Below are positions 1-14,700 of a stretch of 64,000 bases of DNA, in pieces. Every line of letters starts with the position of its first letter. Within the stretch, counting starts at the first letter, position 1. Origin of the DNA: Acanthopleura granulata (Eukaryota; Mollusca; Polyplacophora; Chitonida; Chitonidae); assembly GCA_016165875.1 (NCBI GenBank), contig JABBOT010000023.1, positions 2,673,041 through 2,737,040 on the forward strand. The letters are read 5' to 3'. The translations under genes and the position numbers were made by a program. Under the pieces are notes generated by a model, which was not told the origin of the DNA, made no database searches, and was given only the letters and a program-made list of their open reading frames with translations.

Positions 1-2329
1 ATTTCAAATCCAGTATTAAATCTTGGCTTACAAAATGTCATCTTCCCTCAATATGGCTGCATCTCTGCTGAAGTGGCATTAGTAACCATAACACTTCCTT
101 CAATATGTCGGAGCCATATGTCCTTCTCAAAACAGCAGGACACTTGTAAAGTTTATGGTGCTGTTTTAGTTATGTGGTAGAAGATATGACATCCTATTCA
201 CCAGAGAGAAAGCTGCTTTTCACAGTCAACAGCAGAATAAATGGGTCAACAAGAAACAAAGGCAGAACCGCTCATTTCACAACTTGAAACAACTGGTCCA
301 ACTCCATATAGAAATTAATGAATCCTGACTGATGTATGAAAAAGAAAGAGAAGGAAAACTTCGGACACTTTTATAGTGTTTATACGCAAACACAATGGGT
401 TTACATGTATTTTAAGCATACCCTAAATGACCTAAAATTTCGTCCATGACTAAGTTGCTTATTTTTTCTGTTTTTGAAAGTTCTAGTGATTTTATAAAGA
501 TGTTTTGAGGTTTGTTTTGAAGGTTAGTTGATAGCCTACAGGAAAAATGTCAGTTTCATCACTAGGATTAATATTTTAGGACATTTATTTTTCTGAAAAG
601 ATACACTTTTAGGACAAACTTACAGGCCTTTTACAGTAATTTCAATACATGCGTGTTCTTTAATCACTGTACTAGTAGCAGTGTTGGTGTCCATGGGATG
701 TAACTGTCTGAGTAAAGGAAGTTTGGGTAAAGGAATGAACTAGGGTCCAAGCCACATATTTATATAAAAAGTCTTTCAGCATTCCTGTGACGAACTGATC
801 GAAAGGCAACCTGAATTTTGCCCTCCTACGAACACACGCCATCGCTGCCCTTATCACCTGTCAGAAATCACCTTTCAAGCACAACACAATTATGTGAACA
901 GACAAGTTGACACATGTGAGATAATGTATTGGTTGGGAGTAGAAAACTCTCAGGGGAAGAATATCTGGTTCAGGGTCATTACATGTATTTATTATTTAAA
1001 AGCCTTTGAATGAAAAAGTCGTATTTATTGTGCAATTCCTGGAGAAATGAATGGACCATTTATCATGCCATTTTTTCCAATCCCAAAAAAAAAACAAGAT
1101 GATGATGACAGTATTTTACAGACTCCCAAGAATGAGGTGTAATTGTTATTCTGTTCTATAGTTGGTCGTGTTGTTGTTGTTGCCGTTGTTTAAGGATTGT
1201 GGCCACTTTAGTGGTGCTAAGATGAAAGTTTGTGTCTTGACTGGATTTTTCAGTTGTGGTGAAGAATTGATCCAAATAGTACTGTGTATGTACAGCTTTG
1301 AAGTCAGTAAAAATGATATCTTGAGTCACTGAATGTAATATTGTTTTATACTTCTATCCCTTGGGTCTCTTTTATGCTTCGTACATTGCAGCAGTTTAAC
1401 AGATTGTAACAGCCTTTTGTCATCCGTGGCTGTCCAAATGATATTGAGTGTAACGGCTTCAGACAACAGGCCCATGGTCCTTCTTGTAATAACTTACTGC
1501 CAGCCTTGGTTGTCCAGATAATCTTGGGGGTTTCAGACAAAAGGCTCTTGGTCCTTATTGTAACGGCTTATTGTCACTGTGTTCGTAAAGATGATCTTGA
1601 GTGTATCGGCCTCAAACAACAGGCCCCTGGTCCTTATTGACTGCATTTCAAAATACAGTACACATGATAACATATTGATTTTTTTGTCGTCTCTGCTTTG
1701 TATGCCCCGTTGGGGTTTTCGCGAGTAGATTTATCAGGCACTTGGGTACGGACAAAAACTCTCCAGATTTCAGATTTCCCCCACTCATAAATCTGACCTT
1801 AATCATAGAAGACACCATACCAAGGAAGGACGGAATAAAGGCAAAAAGAAAAGACTTCAAAAAAATCTGACACAAAGTCGACGGCCACAAGAAAAGAGAA
1901 AGTGTTAAGAATTGTGCAAGACTGACCAGCTGAATCTGAAGAGAACTGTTTGCAGACACGTCCAGAACCCCGATCCACTGTACAATAGGTTCCTAAGCGC
2001 GCCTAAAAAGATGCAATTGTACACGGAGATATTTCTGAAAGTAGGCCTTATTCAAGCCGTGTCCTACCTGGAACTGAAGAGGATTTTGCACACCGTGAAC
2101 GTGGGTGGTTTTAAAAACCAACCTGACGTCAGTGTAAATGCCGGGAGTAAAACATAAGTAAACGAAAAGTTCTCACTTTGTGCAAACTTTGTACAAATGT
2201 TGACCTTCCGTAGTGATTATTAACATAGTGTATATGTTAACAGACATGTCATGTTATTGAAAAAGTTTGGAAACGGCCTGGATTTTTTTGTCAGTCTTAC
2301 TGTAACGGAGTACTGTTTTTTAAAGATTT
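1..2329. other. Intergenic, no gene recognised
   Basis: Apart from the T1 repeat at 418-590 I see only short frames without homology. A stretch at 1690-2150 has interrupted frames on both strands that could be decayed coding DNA, but no domain can be named. Confidence 0.5.
418..590. mobile_element. TIR element (family T1), degraded
   Basis: It begins with ACCCTAAATGACCTAAAATT followed by TCGTCCATGAC and shares GATTTTATAAAGATGTTTT with the 31.7-kb copy. A degraded inverted end (ATATTTTAGGACATTTAT) is near 570-588. Confidence 0.45.
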
Positions 2330-3104
2330 TATATAAATTCGTGCGGCTTTGGAGACCATCCGAGCAGCTCACTCGCTTGTGGCAGTGGCAGTAGCAGTTG
2401 CAGGCATACGGCGAGCTGAAAGGTAAGAGACACGACAGATGTAGGTAAATGAACAACGATGAAAAATGTTGTGCCTCATAACAACCGGAATTCAGAAATT
2501 ATAATATGTTAGAAAACAGAACAGCCTGCATAGCATAATGTAAATTGTAAAGGCCAACAGAGCCTAGTTTTACACTAATGAGGCCGCGAAACAGATTTGT
2601 ATGTTTAACTTCCATTTTATTTTAGAAGATATTTTTACCGGCGTCTCTGCGCATGCATAGAATGCAGGCTCGACTAGGGGTTGGCTTTTAGATTTTATGC
2701 CATGCTTTAGTAATTCAAATATTAGTTGGTAGTTATCATTTAGAATGTTTTGTGATGTTTAATAACTATCCTGCATGAAATCTCAGGAGAAATCCCGAAA
2801 ATTTTTGACTCTTCTAGCAACCCTGTACTAAGACAGATTAAGGGCCTGACAATATACGTCCATGTAAATTTATTGAAGTCGTTGACCTATACTGCTTAAA
2901 AATCGCCCGTGTCCTATATAGATGTGTTATCGGCTAAATTATTTACACTTCCAGATGCTTAAGTTCACATCATTTGGCTTGCTGTGCTGTAGGCTGTGGT
3001 CTCGGGCTTCAGTCGGAAGATTTTGCTGCAAGAAGTTGTGTGATAAAAATGGCAGATTCGTTTACATACCAGCAAGAAGATTGACAGTTGTTTGTTTGGT
3101 ATAA
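2330..3104 (+). other. Tentative small gene: TATA box, non-coding exon, intron, 49-codon Cys-rich ORF
   Basis: TATATAAA at 2330-2337 is followed at a proper distance by a GC-richer stretch ending in a good donor (GAAAG, then GTAAGAG; exon end 2422). An acceptor (TTTACACTTCCAG) ends at 2954, directly before an ATG at 2955-2957. The ORF to 3104 encodes a 49-aa basic peptide with a short hydrophobic start (MLKFTSFGLLCC) and six Cys. No homology is recognised and no clear poly(A) signal is seen. The frame may be fortuitous, or the exon may belong to another gene. Confidence 0.15.
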
Positions 3105-5141
3105 ACGGCTACCTAATATAGCGTAGTGTCACATATAATGGCGTTCGAATCCAGCAACTATTTATAGCCATCATATAACCAAATTCTAATGGAAAGGATC
3201 CGAAGGTATGAATAGATGGGGTAGTCTTGAAGCAATATGGTCGTGTACATGGACTGAACAATGTTCAAATGTTCTACTTTCAAATGTTTGAGCATTTATA
3301 ACTTGCAATTCATTTAATATTACCCTATACCGAAAAATATAAGACAACGTCGTCACAATATGGCTGAAATATCGCAGACACTTTCTAAGCCAAGCTTCAT
3401 GTCATTCATTCACCGTCGATCATGTTGCCATGTACCTCACCGTATCACATTCATTTGTTTAAGAACAAAACGGGGTTTCGTGCTGTGTTAATGTTCTATT
3501 CAAGCAGGGCGTATATGCCCTGTCGTCAGGTATTGTAGCAGTCATAAATATGGAAAAGCTTGTGGTATAACCGGGGTCATGCGCGCCTACCACGAGAGCA
3601 TGCACCGTTTCCGGGAAGAGCCTTCTTGAGGCATGTGTGGTCGGTGGATGTCTAGTTTAAAGTCTTCTTTTGTGACAAACAACATTATACAGGCGGCTAC
3701 AGACATTCGATAAAGTTAATTCCAAGCTGTATTGACACATCATTTTGCTCTGTTTCTCTTCAATGCTAATGAGCTGTCGGTATATATATAAATATCTCTT
3801 TGCCTCACAGGCACAACATCACAGAAACAGTGACGCCTCAAAGAACAGAAAAATGGGTACACCGCCTGGACCAACATGTTCCCCCCATGGAATGAACTAT
3901 CTTGTTCGTAATGTATTCTTTATCCCCTCACAGGGCGCCATGTGTCCCAAGAAACCTTGAACCAAGGGGTGTACCCAATCGTATTACCGCACTACAAAAC
4001 ACATCGGTGGCAGTGTAATTCCTTCCATGTTTACCTGAATCACCACAGCTATGTGATGCATGAAATCATAAATGTCCTGCATGGGACCGATTCCACAATG
4101 CCATTTCGGACTTAAGTCAAAATTTGAAATACGATTTTAGAATTAAGTTTTCAGACCTAAACATTAACATTTTGACCACCTCACCAGTGTGATCTTGAAA
4201 TAATTTCAACTTCCAGTTCCAAAAACTAACCATTGTGACGAGGTTTGAACTTTGACTTCATTACGGCTATGTGGAATTGGGCTCTGGCTCTGCCTTATTT
4301 GTCTGGCGACCAAACAGGGTGATCTGACTGTATTTGAGGTTTATGAAAACCGCGTTTTATGACGTACAACTTAAAACAGATTGAGGAGTGCACAGTGGAT
4401 TAAAGCAGATTTCGGTAAATCAGGGAAATCCTCAGAGCCAATACACAGGCTGTATAAGCCAGCGATCCCTGTGAGAAGTGTGGCCATGTGAAACGAGATA
4501 AATAGACTTATAGGCGATTCCAAGAAGACACGAGGGCACAAACGCAGGATATTTTACATTATATTGAAAGAAAGTGTTTTGGAAGTAGATTCTAATCGGC
4601 GTAAAGGGTATAATGAACAGTGTTTTGTTTCCCAGACTTAACGGGTGTATAGCAGTCACCTTAAGGTTAATGATTTAATGCGCGAAACTGACCATTTGTC
4701 TGGGACATAATGCCATGTAGCGAAGTTGTTCACGAGAAAAATAGCAATATGTGACTTTGTTACGAAGCCTTGTGCATGCAAATTATACCGCACAGAACTC
4801 GATGCCTTTGAAAGGTAGTATCACTAATGCATGGTTGGACATATTGAAAGATTTTTGTGGCCGTGGAAACGACGTGCGTAGTTCAGTTGTGTGCAATGTG
4901 AAAATCTCTCAGGACTTCAATGTGTACCTTAAATTTCGGTCCAGAAGTTCTCCAACTCAGATTGATCATGCTCCCAGCTTCGTTTCTTTTCGCATTCAAC
5001 AATAACATCTCCTTGATTGTTACATGTAACTGACCATGAATTCGGTGTTTAGACTGCGCTGTCCTCAGTGTGAGACCACATTACGATGAAGAATATAAAC
5101 ATGGGACACGTCATACATTTTCCTCCTTTTCTTTCAGTGAA
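3105..5141. other. Intergenic, nothing recognised
   Basis: No ORF above about 85 codons, no recognised repeat and no splice-bounded coding stretch. Confidence 0.5.
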
Positions 5142-5147
5142 TTTATT
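5142..5147 (-). terminator. Candidate poly(A) signal of arginine kinase
   Basis: This is the first AATAAA hexamer on the minus strand that I find after the arginine kinase stop codon. It would imply a 3' UTR of roughly 560 nt. No second exon or competing ORF lies between. Position and motif are the only support. Confidence 0.35.
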
Positions 5148-5708
5148 ATCTGAAAACTGTTAAAAAAACAACACCAGGGTAACAAATAAAGTTCTGAATA
5201 CTTCTCCAGCGAAAGACTGCTTCACGAATAACTAAAAAGACACTTTTGAGCTGCTCAGGATCTGAACGGAGGGTCAGCTAATCCCTGGAATGACAAGGTA
5301 TGATGTAAAGAGGGCACAACGAATTTTAACTTCCATACTCGTATACAGTATAAGTACACGCATCCCCAAGATATCCTGAAAAAAAAATCACCTGTCAACA
5401 TCTAGTTGTTAACTTGATTTAATGAGTTGTGACACTAACAATACATCTGTTTTAACAAACAAAGCCAAAGGAAAAAATCTTGTTCATGCCATGATTTTAA
5501 TACTGCGCTCTTCGGCATGTCTGGGTTGTTATAGAGGTTCTGGTACTAAAACTATTCACTCTGTCAAGTGCAAGAAGCCAGCCGCACGCCGAGAAAAATC
5601 AGTTCAAATGGGGACACTCACAAAATCTGTATAGGACATATATATACACCAGGTTCTGCAGGATAAATAAGAAAGGCTGCTGGGTTGGTATACTAAAATG
5701 CTTGGCGT

Positions 5709-8700
5709 TTATGCTGCCTTCTCCAGCTTGATGATTTCTTCTACGCCTTTCCTCATCTCCTGGATGGCTTCAATTTCGGACAACCCCATGCGGCGTTTGT
5801 TTGAGATGTCGTACACGCCGCCCACACTCTCCGTGTGCTCGCCGTGGATACCCCGGGCCTGAAGGTGCAGTTTATCGCAGATGTCTTTGAATTCTGGTTT
5901 CTTGGCCACTTTTGGTATTTTGATGTGCACACTGGCACGGAGGGTGGTTCCCAAATTACTTGGACAGAAGGTCAGGTAACCCAGGTTGGGAAGACGAGCA
6001 AATTCCAACTTCTTCTCCAGTTCTTTGATGCCCTGGAAAGAAAACCATTGAAAAAAAAAATAACACTTTCAACGAATTGAAAGGATGCATGAGTATGGAA
6101 CTGTCGTAAACTTTAGTCTTTTAACTGAAGTTTATCCGCTTTCACGAACTGGGAAATATTTTGTGCAAACCAACTATAAAAGCACATGTTCTTTGATATG
6201 GTTGTAAAGTTGAACCTGTGCAAAATCGAGAAAACATTCTAATCTGCGAATCTCCATTGGCTAAAATGTTGGACCTCAAACACAGAACTTCTATTTCATA
6301 ATTGGAGACAATTCAGTATTTATCACCTAATGCACTTTCCACAGAGGCAATTAACTGCAACAATATAAACAAATCTGTCGATCTCACTGACCACAATTCT
6401 CAATCTCCAATTCTAACCAACAGAGAAAACATATACACTGTGAACTTACTTCAACAAGCCTCTTGTAGACGGCAGCCAAGTCACCGCCCTTCTGCATAGA
6501 GATGATACGGATGTGGTCCTCTTCATTTACCCAGACCAAGAAGGTCTTATTGTTGTTGAAGTAGATTCCTCGTCCGGTAGGCCAGTCATCGTAACCACTG
6601 GCTGCCTTCAGGAATCTGGACAGACAGGAACACACTACTAATGTCAGACGGATTATATACCCAGGGCCCAATAGGATCGCCAGTTCTAAATTGAACTGAA
6701 GCGGCTTTCTGTCACGTGTATATGACTGCATAACTATCACAGACGCTGTGCGGTGCGCTTAAGCTAAGGATGGCCTCCTCAAAAGTTAGGAATAACGCCA
6801 ACAATAGCGTCGCGGCCGCTCTAAGGAACATTCTTCGCTGCCCACTTCCACACACCGTGACAATTCCATATCAAGAATGTACTACAACTTAGAGTAAAGT
6901 CATGCAGGCTACGTGAAGACAATTATCATAAATCGAATTGCAAGGTTTTTTAAAATGACAGCCTCGTGATCCTGTGGCCATGCAGGCCGGGCTTTCCCTT
7001 TATGTTCTGCGATCAGAACCCACTTGCAACAATCCCTCTTAATATTACGAGCACGCAGATGCTATGGCGGCGTATTGCCCGCAGTGCTGATTGCCATGGA
7101 AATTAATTGCTCGTAACGTTAAGAGGGCTTCGTGCAAGTACTCCCTGTTTCTGGAAGCACTCGTAGCGTTACATGCACGTAACTTCTACAGCGACAGTTG
7201 GGGTATGTCTTACGCCGCCATGGTAGTTCTGCGCACGTAGCGCTAAGAATAATTTGTGATAGAAGTGCATTTTGCCCCTAGGGCCCACTTTCACAAAACT
7301 TTTCTCGTAAATTACATGACCTTATGGCACTTACGCATCTTTTACGAAAAAAGTTACGAGAAACTGATCTACGACGTTCTGTGAAACTGAGGCCTGGGTT
7401 GCAGTGTTAAATGTCAAGACCTTCAGCAAAGAGAGATCATATTTGGTCTTAACTTGTGGCATTATTGTCAGGAAAAAGGGTAAGAGAACTCTTAGCAATA
7501 AAATAAGAATTCTTAACGCGACTGACAGTTATAACATTAAGTTTTGAAATTAAGACAGCTTTCTGATCCTGGGATCTGAGGACAGTTTTTCCAGGTTCAG
7601 GCTGCTTCATCCAGAAGTTTGTGTTGTGGACAAATTTACCTGTCGCTATCGTTGAACAAGAAGTGGTCTTCTGTAAGCTGCTTCTGTACATCTGGGGTCA
7701 TGCCCTCCAGAGGGTGGTATGTTCCTTTGAGTTCACCCGTCAAACCCTCCAGAGCAGACTTGGTTACTTTCTGCATTTCTACCCTTTGCTGTGAATGACA
7801 CGTAAGGACACAGTTTTTGAAAAATAACACCAAACCAGTTATTTATACATTCCAGCAATTGACGTTAAGGAATCAACAGATTCTAAGGTTTACCTTTACC
7901 TTTGACCTGAAGAAAATAACTGCTACTTCGACAGCGCAAAAAGAATACGTTTCACTGTCTTTCTCAAAGTCCAACGGCCTCCGTGGCTCAGTCGGTTAGC
8001 ACACTAGCGCAGCTCAATGACCCGAAGCCTCCCACCAATGCGGTCGCTGTGAGTTCAAGTGCAGCTCATACTGGTCTCCTCTCCGGCCGTACGTGGAAAG
8101 GTCTGCGAGCAACCTGCGGATGGTCGTGGGTTTTGCCCTGGCTCTGCCCGGTTTCCTCCCACCATAATGCTGGCCGCCGTCGTATAGGTGAAATATTCTT
8201 GAGTACAGCGTAAAATAACAATCAAATAAATAAATAAAAAATATCCAAAGGCCTGCTCTGACGACAAAAAAGAGCATATTTCACAAAGCGAAGGCTGCCT
8301 CGAGGCCTAGGTTGCCGTTTTAAAAAGAGATATATTTGCATATTTAGGAGTTGAGCGATGAATATAGCAAAAAATGGGAGGTGAAGTAGCATTCTTATAA
8401 TCAGTAAAACCTGTAAGCAGTGTTTCGACTCCATCTAGCAACAGCTCCTTTTTCTTTAACTAATTGGCTGTTTAAAAACGCATCAGTTGGTAATGCGTGC
8501 ATGAAGCTGCATTTCCAGGAGCGTGCGATTGTGCTTGCCACTGCCCGTGTGGTTCTTGAGGGAATGGGTCCTAGCACACATGCCATTTATAATGCATCCT
8601 GTGGGGATTTTTTTTTTTTCTTTTCTTTTTTCCCAGAAATGGGGGAGGGGGGTTGTAAACGCAGCCAATGCTTGAAGAAATCGCACGAACTATCGCAAAC

Positions 8701-11700
8701 GCAATCGCAGTAATGTCGAGGGATATACAACTTGAGTGACTGATCTGCTAAAGTTTGGACGTATATACTGCCTACATTTTCCATTCTGAAAACCAACGGC
8801 TCGATTCATCCCTTCCGTGAGTGAAATTCTCAGTTACATCAGACCGTGTGAACGACGAAAGACTTTCGAAGGACTACGAATTTGATTTAGATGTCGTGCA
8901 TACAGACAAGTAATATAAATGTCTGGTAATAACAGCAATGAGTGATTGTGCACAACATTGTCTTGTACAACTTGATAGAGTTATCAGGAAATATGCATGT
9001 TTATCGGAGAATATTAGGTGAGGATTGTCGCATTAGGATCATAGATAACTTATACCAACTCTCTGAATCAAATATAAACATGTATTGTGTTATACACATG
9101 TAGTCGCGATTTACACAGCATTGTTCATCATGGTCATGCCATAGAACAACGCGATGCAAACTGCCGGTATGTGCCAACAAGTTCAAGAACTCGCGGCTGT
9201 AATTGTGACTTGCATTTATCCAGATGCTAGATTTTCTATCATCCACTGTCGCCGTAACGTATACACGTATACATCTAGAATGACTGGTTACAATGCGTTG
9301 TCTGATTCCAGTTTAATTATATTGTACTACAGTGTTCCCGAGTGTTTAAAGTGATTAATCTAGAGTCAAGGTTGTCCACACAAAAGTAAGCAGATTTCAC
9401 TCTTAGCTCCGCTGGTTGTGAAACTTGACACGTCTCCACTAAGTGAACGTAAACTAAGGGAGAAAATCTGCAGAAGGCGTTATAACGTAAATCAGGTTCC
9501 GTTTTCGCCGACCTCTGGCGACTGGAACATGAATAATTCAGATAGTTTTCCTGTCAAGCAGTTCTAGTCAAGATTATAACGGAGGATTTGTGTGAACAGC
9601 CCCATTCTCCGCTGGTGGGACAAACACTAGCCAGGACTAGGGCACAGACATGAGTCATGGCGGAAAGAATCAATGGCTAGACAAATACTCATGACCCACA
9701 TGTGGCCAAGATCGGTGCGCCTGTCCATCTCTATACCTGACGCCTCTGTGTGCTGTGACAAATATAACAGGATTCAACCCGCCACTGCGCTATTACACTA
9801 GGTTGGGATGACCTCCGAAAAATTTTGTCCTAAACCTTGGCTGCACGCAAAGCATTAACTAAGAACATTCAATTTAAGAGAATGGGAACACTTGGTTTGT
9901 TAAAATTGATCGATGAATTTTATAAATTTCACGCAAGTAAGAACAATTATGCTGCAGTTGGATTTTACGCATGAGTGAGATACTTCGTAAAACTTTCCAT
10001 ACACGTTCTGGCAAGTTACATGGGCCCGTTTTACGAAGAGGGTACAACGTTTCGTCAAACTTAATTACCATGGCGACGTATCTCTACAGTATCTGTCGTC
10101 ATGACAATTACGTTTGACATAACTTCCAGCCTGTTAGTGAAACGGGCATCGGGAGTCTTAGCACTAACAAATTCTTTGTAGCCATATCAAGGCATTCCTC
10201 AACTTGCGAGTAACTTCTGCAATATATTATATACTCAGCGCCGTAAGTTTTGGGAAAACAGTTTAAGAGAATTCACCACTAAGAAACTTCTGGCATATTC
10301 ATATGTGTAGGCTTCCTCTATTTGTCATCCCGGGTTTTAGGCACAACTTGGTTTGAAATACAGATAGCCTAGCCAACGTAGCAGGAGGTTTGTAAATTTC
10401 AAGTAGACGTGTTCTGTATATATAGCTTCAAGTTACTGCAGCCTTCATCTGAACATATGTACCGCGATCACCATATGCCGTACCTCTTTGTTAAGGGTTG
10501 GAGGGAAGCCATAGCTGGCGTGGCTTCTTCCCACTCGCACCCGGGTAGAGACGATCAGTTCGCCGCTTGGGTCAAGGTCACCAAAGCCCAAGCTGCTAAG
10601 GTCACCGAAGTCACATGCTGGGTGTTTCAGTTCCTTGATCTTGTGGTAGTCCAAAATGACTGGACCAAGAAGATCCTGGAATACTGTGTAGGCCTCTGGG
10701 TCGGAAGCATAGACACCGACGCCACTGTCCAGATTCTTCGCTCCTGTAAGACAATGGGAATGGATATTTTAAACAGTTCATATTAATTTTTACCTTTCTG
10801 TACGTCAAATAGTCAAGCCAATATCCCCAACTCGTGCGATTCACAAAGTCTACTTAAAGAGACTATACCGCAGAATTCCTATATTGTGACTTGTATATAT
10901 CTTGAATTAACAGAGTAGCTTTGCTTGCTGTGGACTTAAATATAAGTATCTGATGACAAACTGATGACTATATGCAATATGCATCAACTCATAAATATTC
11001 AATTTTAGGCCGGCCCGTACTGCGAACTCTCACTCAAAAACACTCATACGACGCCAAGGTTGTTCCAGAACATTAACCTGATGACACAAACATTGGTTAC
11101 ACATGTTCAATCTATCTGTGACGCCACAATTACTTTAGGCAAGAATGGAATGAAATGTAAGCGTCTGTTTTGCACGAAGTTTGCCAAGCGGCTTTCTACA
11201 TATCATATATGGTAATTCTCATTATTTTTCGTACAAACATTAACTTTCGTAGTTTGGGTCGAAATGGAACACTTTGGAAAATTAATTATTGCTTTAAAAC
11301 AAAAAATCGCAACACACCAAGGGTGATATTTTCTGAAAGTGCTTAAGTCGGCTATTGGAGGAAAAATACATAAGGTTCAATCAGTTTAAATCGATTAAAC
11401 CGAAAATTTGTGATAATTCTCTGGTATAGTTTCTTTAACGGGCAAGTTGCGGGCCACAAAACATGACTGTCTATGGGTGTAATTCAGGAATCAAATACAC
11501 AAATGTTCTACCTTAATGTCATTATCGCAACCTTACTTGCAAGAAAAGTACTATAAATGGCCGTTTTGTAACTAAAGATATACGCTGGGATTGCTGATTT
11601 GAGCACACAAACAAAATATGTCGAAAATGACACAGATCCTGTCTTCCAAGGTATCACTGCACGATTGTCCGGTATTTTCGAAACAAAACCAACTGGCTGC

Positions 11701-14700
11701 TCTTTTACAAACAAAACCAATCTTAACTGACGAAAGACAATGCTGACCTGGTATACCTGTACTCAGTGTCTCATATTTGTGCAAATGCATGGGGCCAACA
11801 CCAAAGCATCAATGCCTTTCTTCCATTTTCAATCTGTGAACCAAAACTGACTAATTTAATTCGTTATCGATCGATCTCGTCCCGGAATTTGTATATATAC
11901 TTCTATATACCATAAAATTTAGAAACTTTTGGTAACCCAATCAGAAAAGTGAACCTAAGCTTACATTAAATTTTATCTTCCACTCATTGAGTCTTTATTC
12001 AATGATTTCTCAAAATGTTCAGAGCTCGTGGATATACCAAACGCTTAATATTTAAGAACAGCTTTTTCGGATTTTCGTCTCCTGCATGGATATATTCTTT
12101 CTTTCAAGACGTCTCGTGTGTTCAGAATCAGCCAAATAGTTAAAGAGGCATGGTCGCCCAAAATATGGATTCTTAAACAAATTCTGACTGGGACGTCTTA
12201 ACGAAGTTTTGAAGTTCGTTCATCAACTAAATGAATCATGTCGAAATAAAAAATATTCCTTGAGTATGTAGCTTATACGAGCCCGGACAAGTTGTGTCGT
12301 TATTCGAATTCAAGACAAAGAGAGTGGACCATGTTCGACGTTATAACACCGCCACAAGAAGAACAACATTTGCATCCATCTATCAAGTATTGTAGTCTTG
12401 CGACAATTGACCACCAATTATAATTCCAGACTTGCTTGTCAACCTGCTGAGATTGAGCTCTCTTTTATGCCTCTTTTAGGCCGATCCTGTTACGAGCGAG
12501 CGGTAGGTCTTTCTCTTACGCGTGCCATCAGCCACGTTTGTTTACGTATGATGGAACTTTCATTTTTGAGAAATAATGTAATAGAATACCTAAAATTTGG
12601 GAGACCATGTCCCTTTAATCTGCAACGGTTGTCAATCCTTGTATTTTTCTTCATGACCCATGTATAGGCCCGCAGTGGCAGGTGTGTGTTATTTCTGGAT
12701 ACGCTATACATGCAGCTCTCAACCGTCTTTAATAGATTCCATGTATAGAAAAAATAAAAATATCCTCAGGGAATATTCGATGTATATGAACTAATATCTG
12801 ACATTAAACGATAAGGACAGCATGTTACCATGGTACCGAATCCCATTACAACCATAATCAGACGCCACCTGTTTCAGGGTTTATACTTACAGAATAATAT
12901 GCACAAAGACGCGACTATCGCGCGATTCTTTTACGTTCGTCAACATTTAATATCATGCCATTTAGATGGATTTTTTAATGGTTGTGACCCATACAATGCC
13001 ATGCAAGATAGATGATATAGCCACGTGTAGTCTAGAACGTTTTGGCCATTCCTGTTTGACCAACCACGACTGATTTAGTGTGCCTAAGAAAACCTAAGCA
13101 AATTGCCATGCTAGCAATACCGGCCAAGGCTTGTCTGGAAGCTAAAATAAACAGGCACAAACAAACAAAGCAACGAGTGCTTGATGGGTTAGCCGCTTCG
13201 GCGCTTTAGTAAACAAAGTGTTTGCAGATCACGACCAGTGTGCAGTTAATATTCGACTTGGCTATTACTCTGCACCTAGTACGCCAAAGGGCACACAACA
13301 GAAGACAATCATAACCAGACATAACCGACAACGTGGTGGCCAAGGAAACGGCTGCACGAGCTGGAAGTTGTTATAGCAGATGGTACATGGGGCTAAGGGA
13401 ATTGAGAAGGAGAAATACGATTCTATCGCTGCTCTTTCCTCTCGCCCGCTATCGACATATTTGGTAAAAGCTTTGCCGCCGTTTCGCTGGAACTGGGTCT
13501 ATGCGTGGATACTCTCTATCCACCGCCGCACAACCAGGTAAATGGTATTACAGCGACCTGGGGCAATTATTGCTAACTATATTTTTAGCCTCACTGTAAG
13601 GCATCAGCTCATCCTTGGAGAGCTCAGAGCTTTACATGAAAGGGATGTAACTCCATGGTACATAGCTGCATAGACCAGGCTGAGTGAGCAAAAGTCACCG
13701 AAATGCGAACAAGGCCTGTGGGGTGAACGTATATCCACGGAAAGGCCGATGCGGCAGGTTTCGAGGAGATAGAACCGATCCTGTTGGCTGGCAGATATTC
13801 CTATAGGCAGATTAATTTTGCGGTCAGCGTTTTCAAGGCAACGGCAAGCCTTAAACGTACTCGCTGTGATAAATATTCAAATGCAACTACACTCAATTTG
13901 CGGTGTTCGGCTTCGACCAGGAATGCCACGTATACAAATATTATAAGTGTAATTCACGCCTTCATAAATACATACATCATTATGTACAGTGTATACCATG
14001 TATATCCAGGATATAGGCCCCTATACGACCAAGGGGGAAGTCGTAAACTGTATATAGTATGCATTTTCCCTCTACACGTATCAGATTTGCTAACGCTGTT
14101 CACAGTCCAAACCAAATCCTTATGCACACGTACCTGGGTTGAGTTGAAATGGCCCATATACGCTAGCGACCACTGGTATCACGTACTCAGGTCACACTCG
14201 AGCTTCGAGTTTGACGGCAGTATGAATTTTGTCCACTATGAATGGGTTACCCCCGGCCAATGTATACATGCGAGTTCTAGACAAGATATTATGAGGTTAT
14301 AGGGTTGATTTCAGGAAGAAAATAAATCAAACATATATAAATAAGCGCGTTCAAATATACAACACCACGCTGACTTGGTATCAGTAATCAGCTGAATAAA
14401 TATTTAACATGGGTTAGTCAGATGTAGGCCTATTCCAGCACTCATCAACAATGTTAATCTCTTCATGCCCCAAGAGACCCGAAGTACTACCTTGTAACAG
14501 TGTGAGGATCAGGGAAAGTGTACAAATGTCAGTGATAACACTAAGCTATATAATACTACTAGGTTTATCTATAATCCGATCAAGTATTTCACCCGTGCAT
14601 TCAGTTCTCTTTAGATAACTCTACAAAGCCTACCACAGTATTTTTAAAAACCTCATGAACCAATCTGACGACAACGTTTTTACGCTCTAACCATTTGGCG

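Noticed and set aside
1648..2157. Possible decayed coding sequence with frames on both strands
   Set aside because: Stops interrupt each frame and no family could be named. Kept only as a note in the intergenic entry.
7975..8050. tRNA gene at GTGGCTCAGTCGGTTAGCAC
   Set aside because: It has A- and B-box similarity but no closed cloverleaf, and identical heads recur with the same SINE body at 23.67 kb.
10409..10786. 125-codon plus-strand ORF
   Set aside because: Antisense shadow of arginine kinase exon 2 (10743-10484).
13784..14302. 172-codon plus-strand ORF inside arginine kinase intron 1
   Set aside because: It begins with TTG, has no recognisable domain and no splice context, and is biased to Tyr/Ser/His as expected for AT-rich chance frames.
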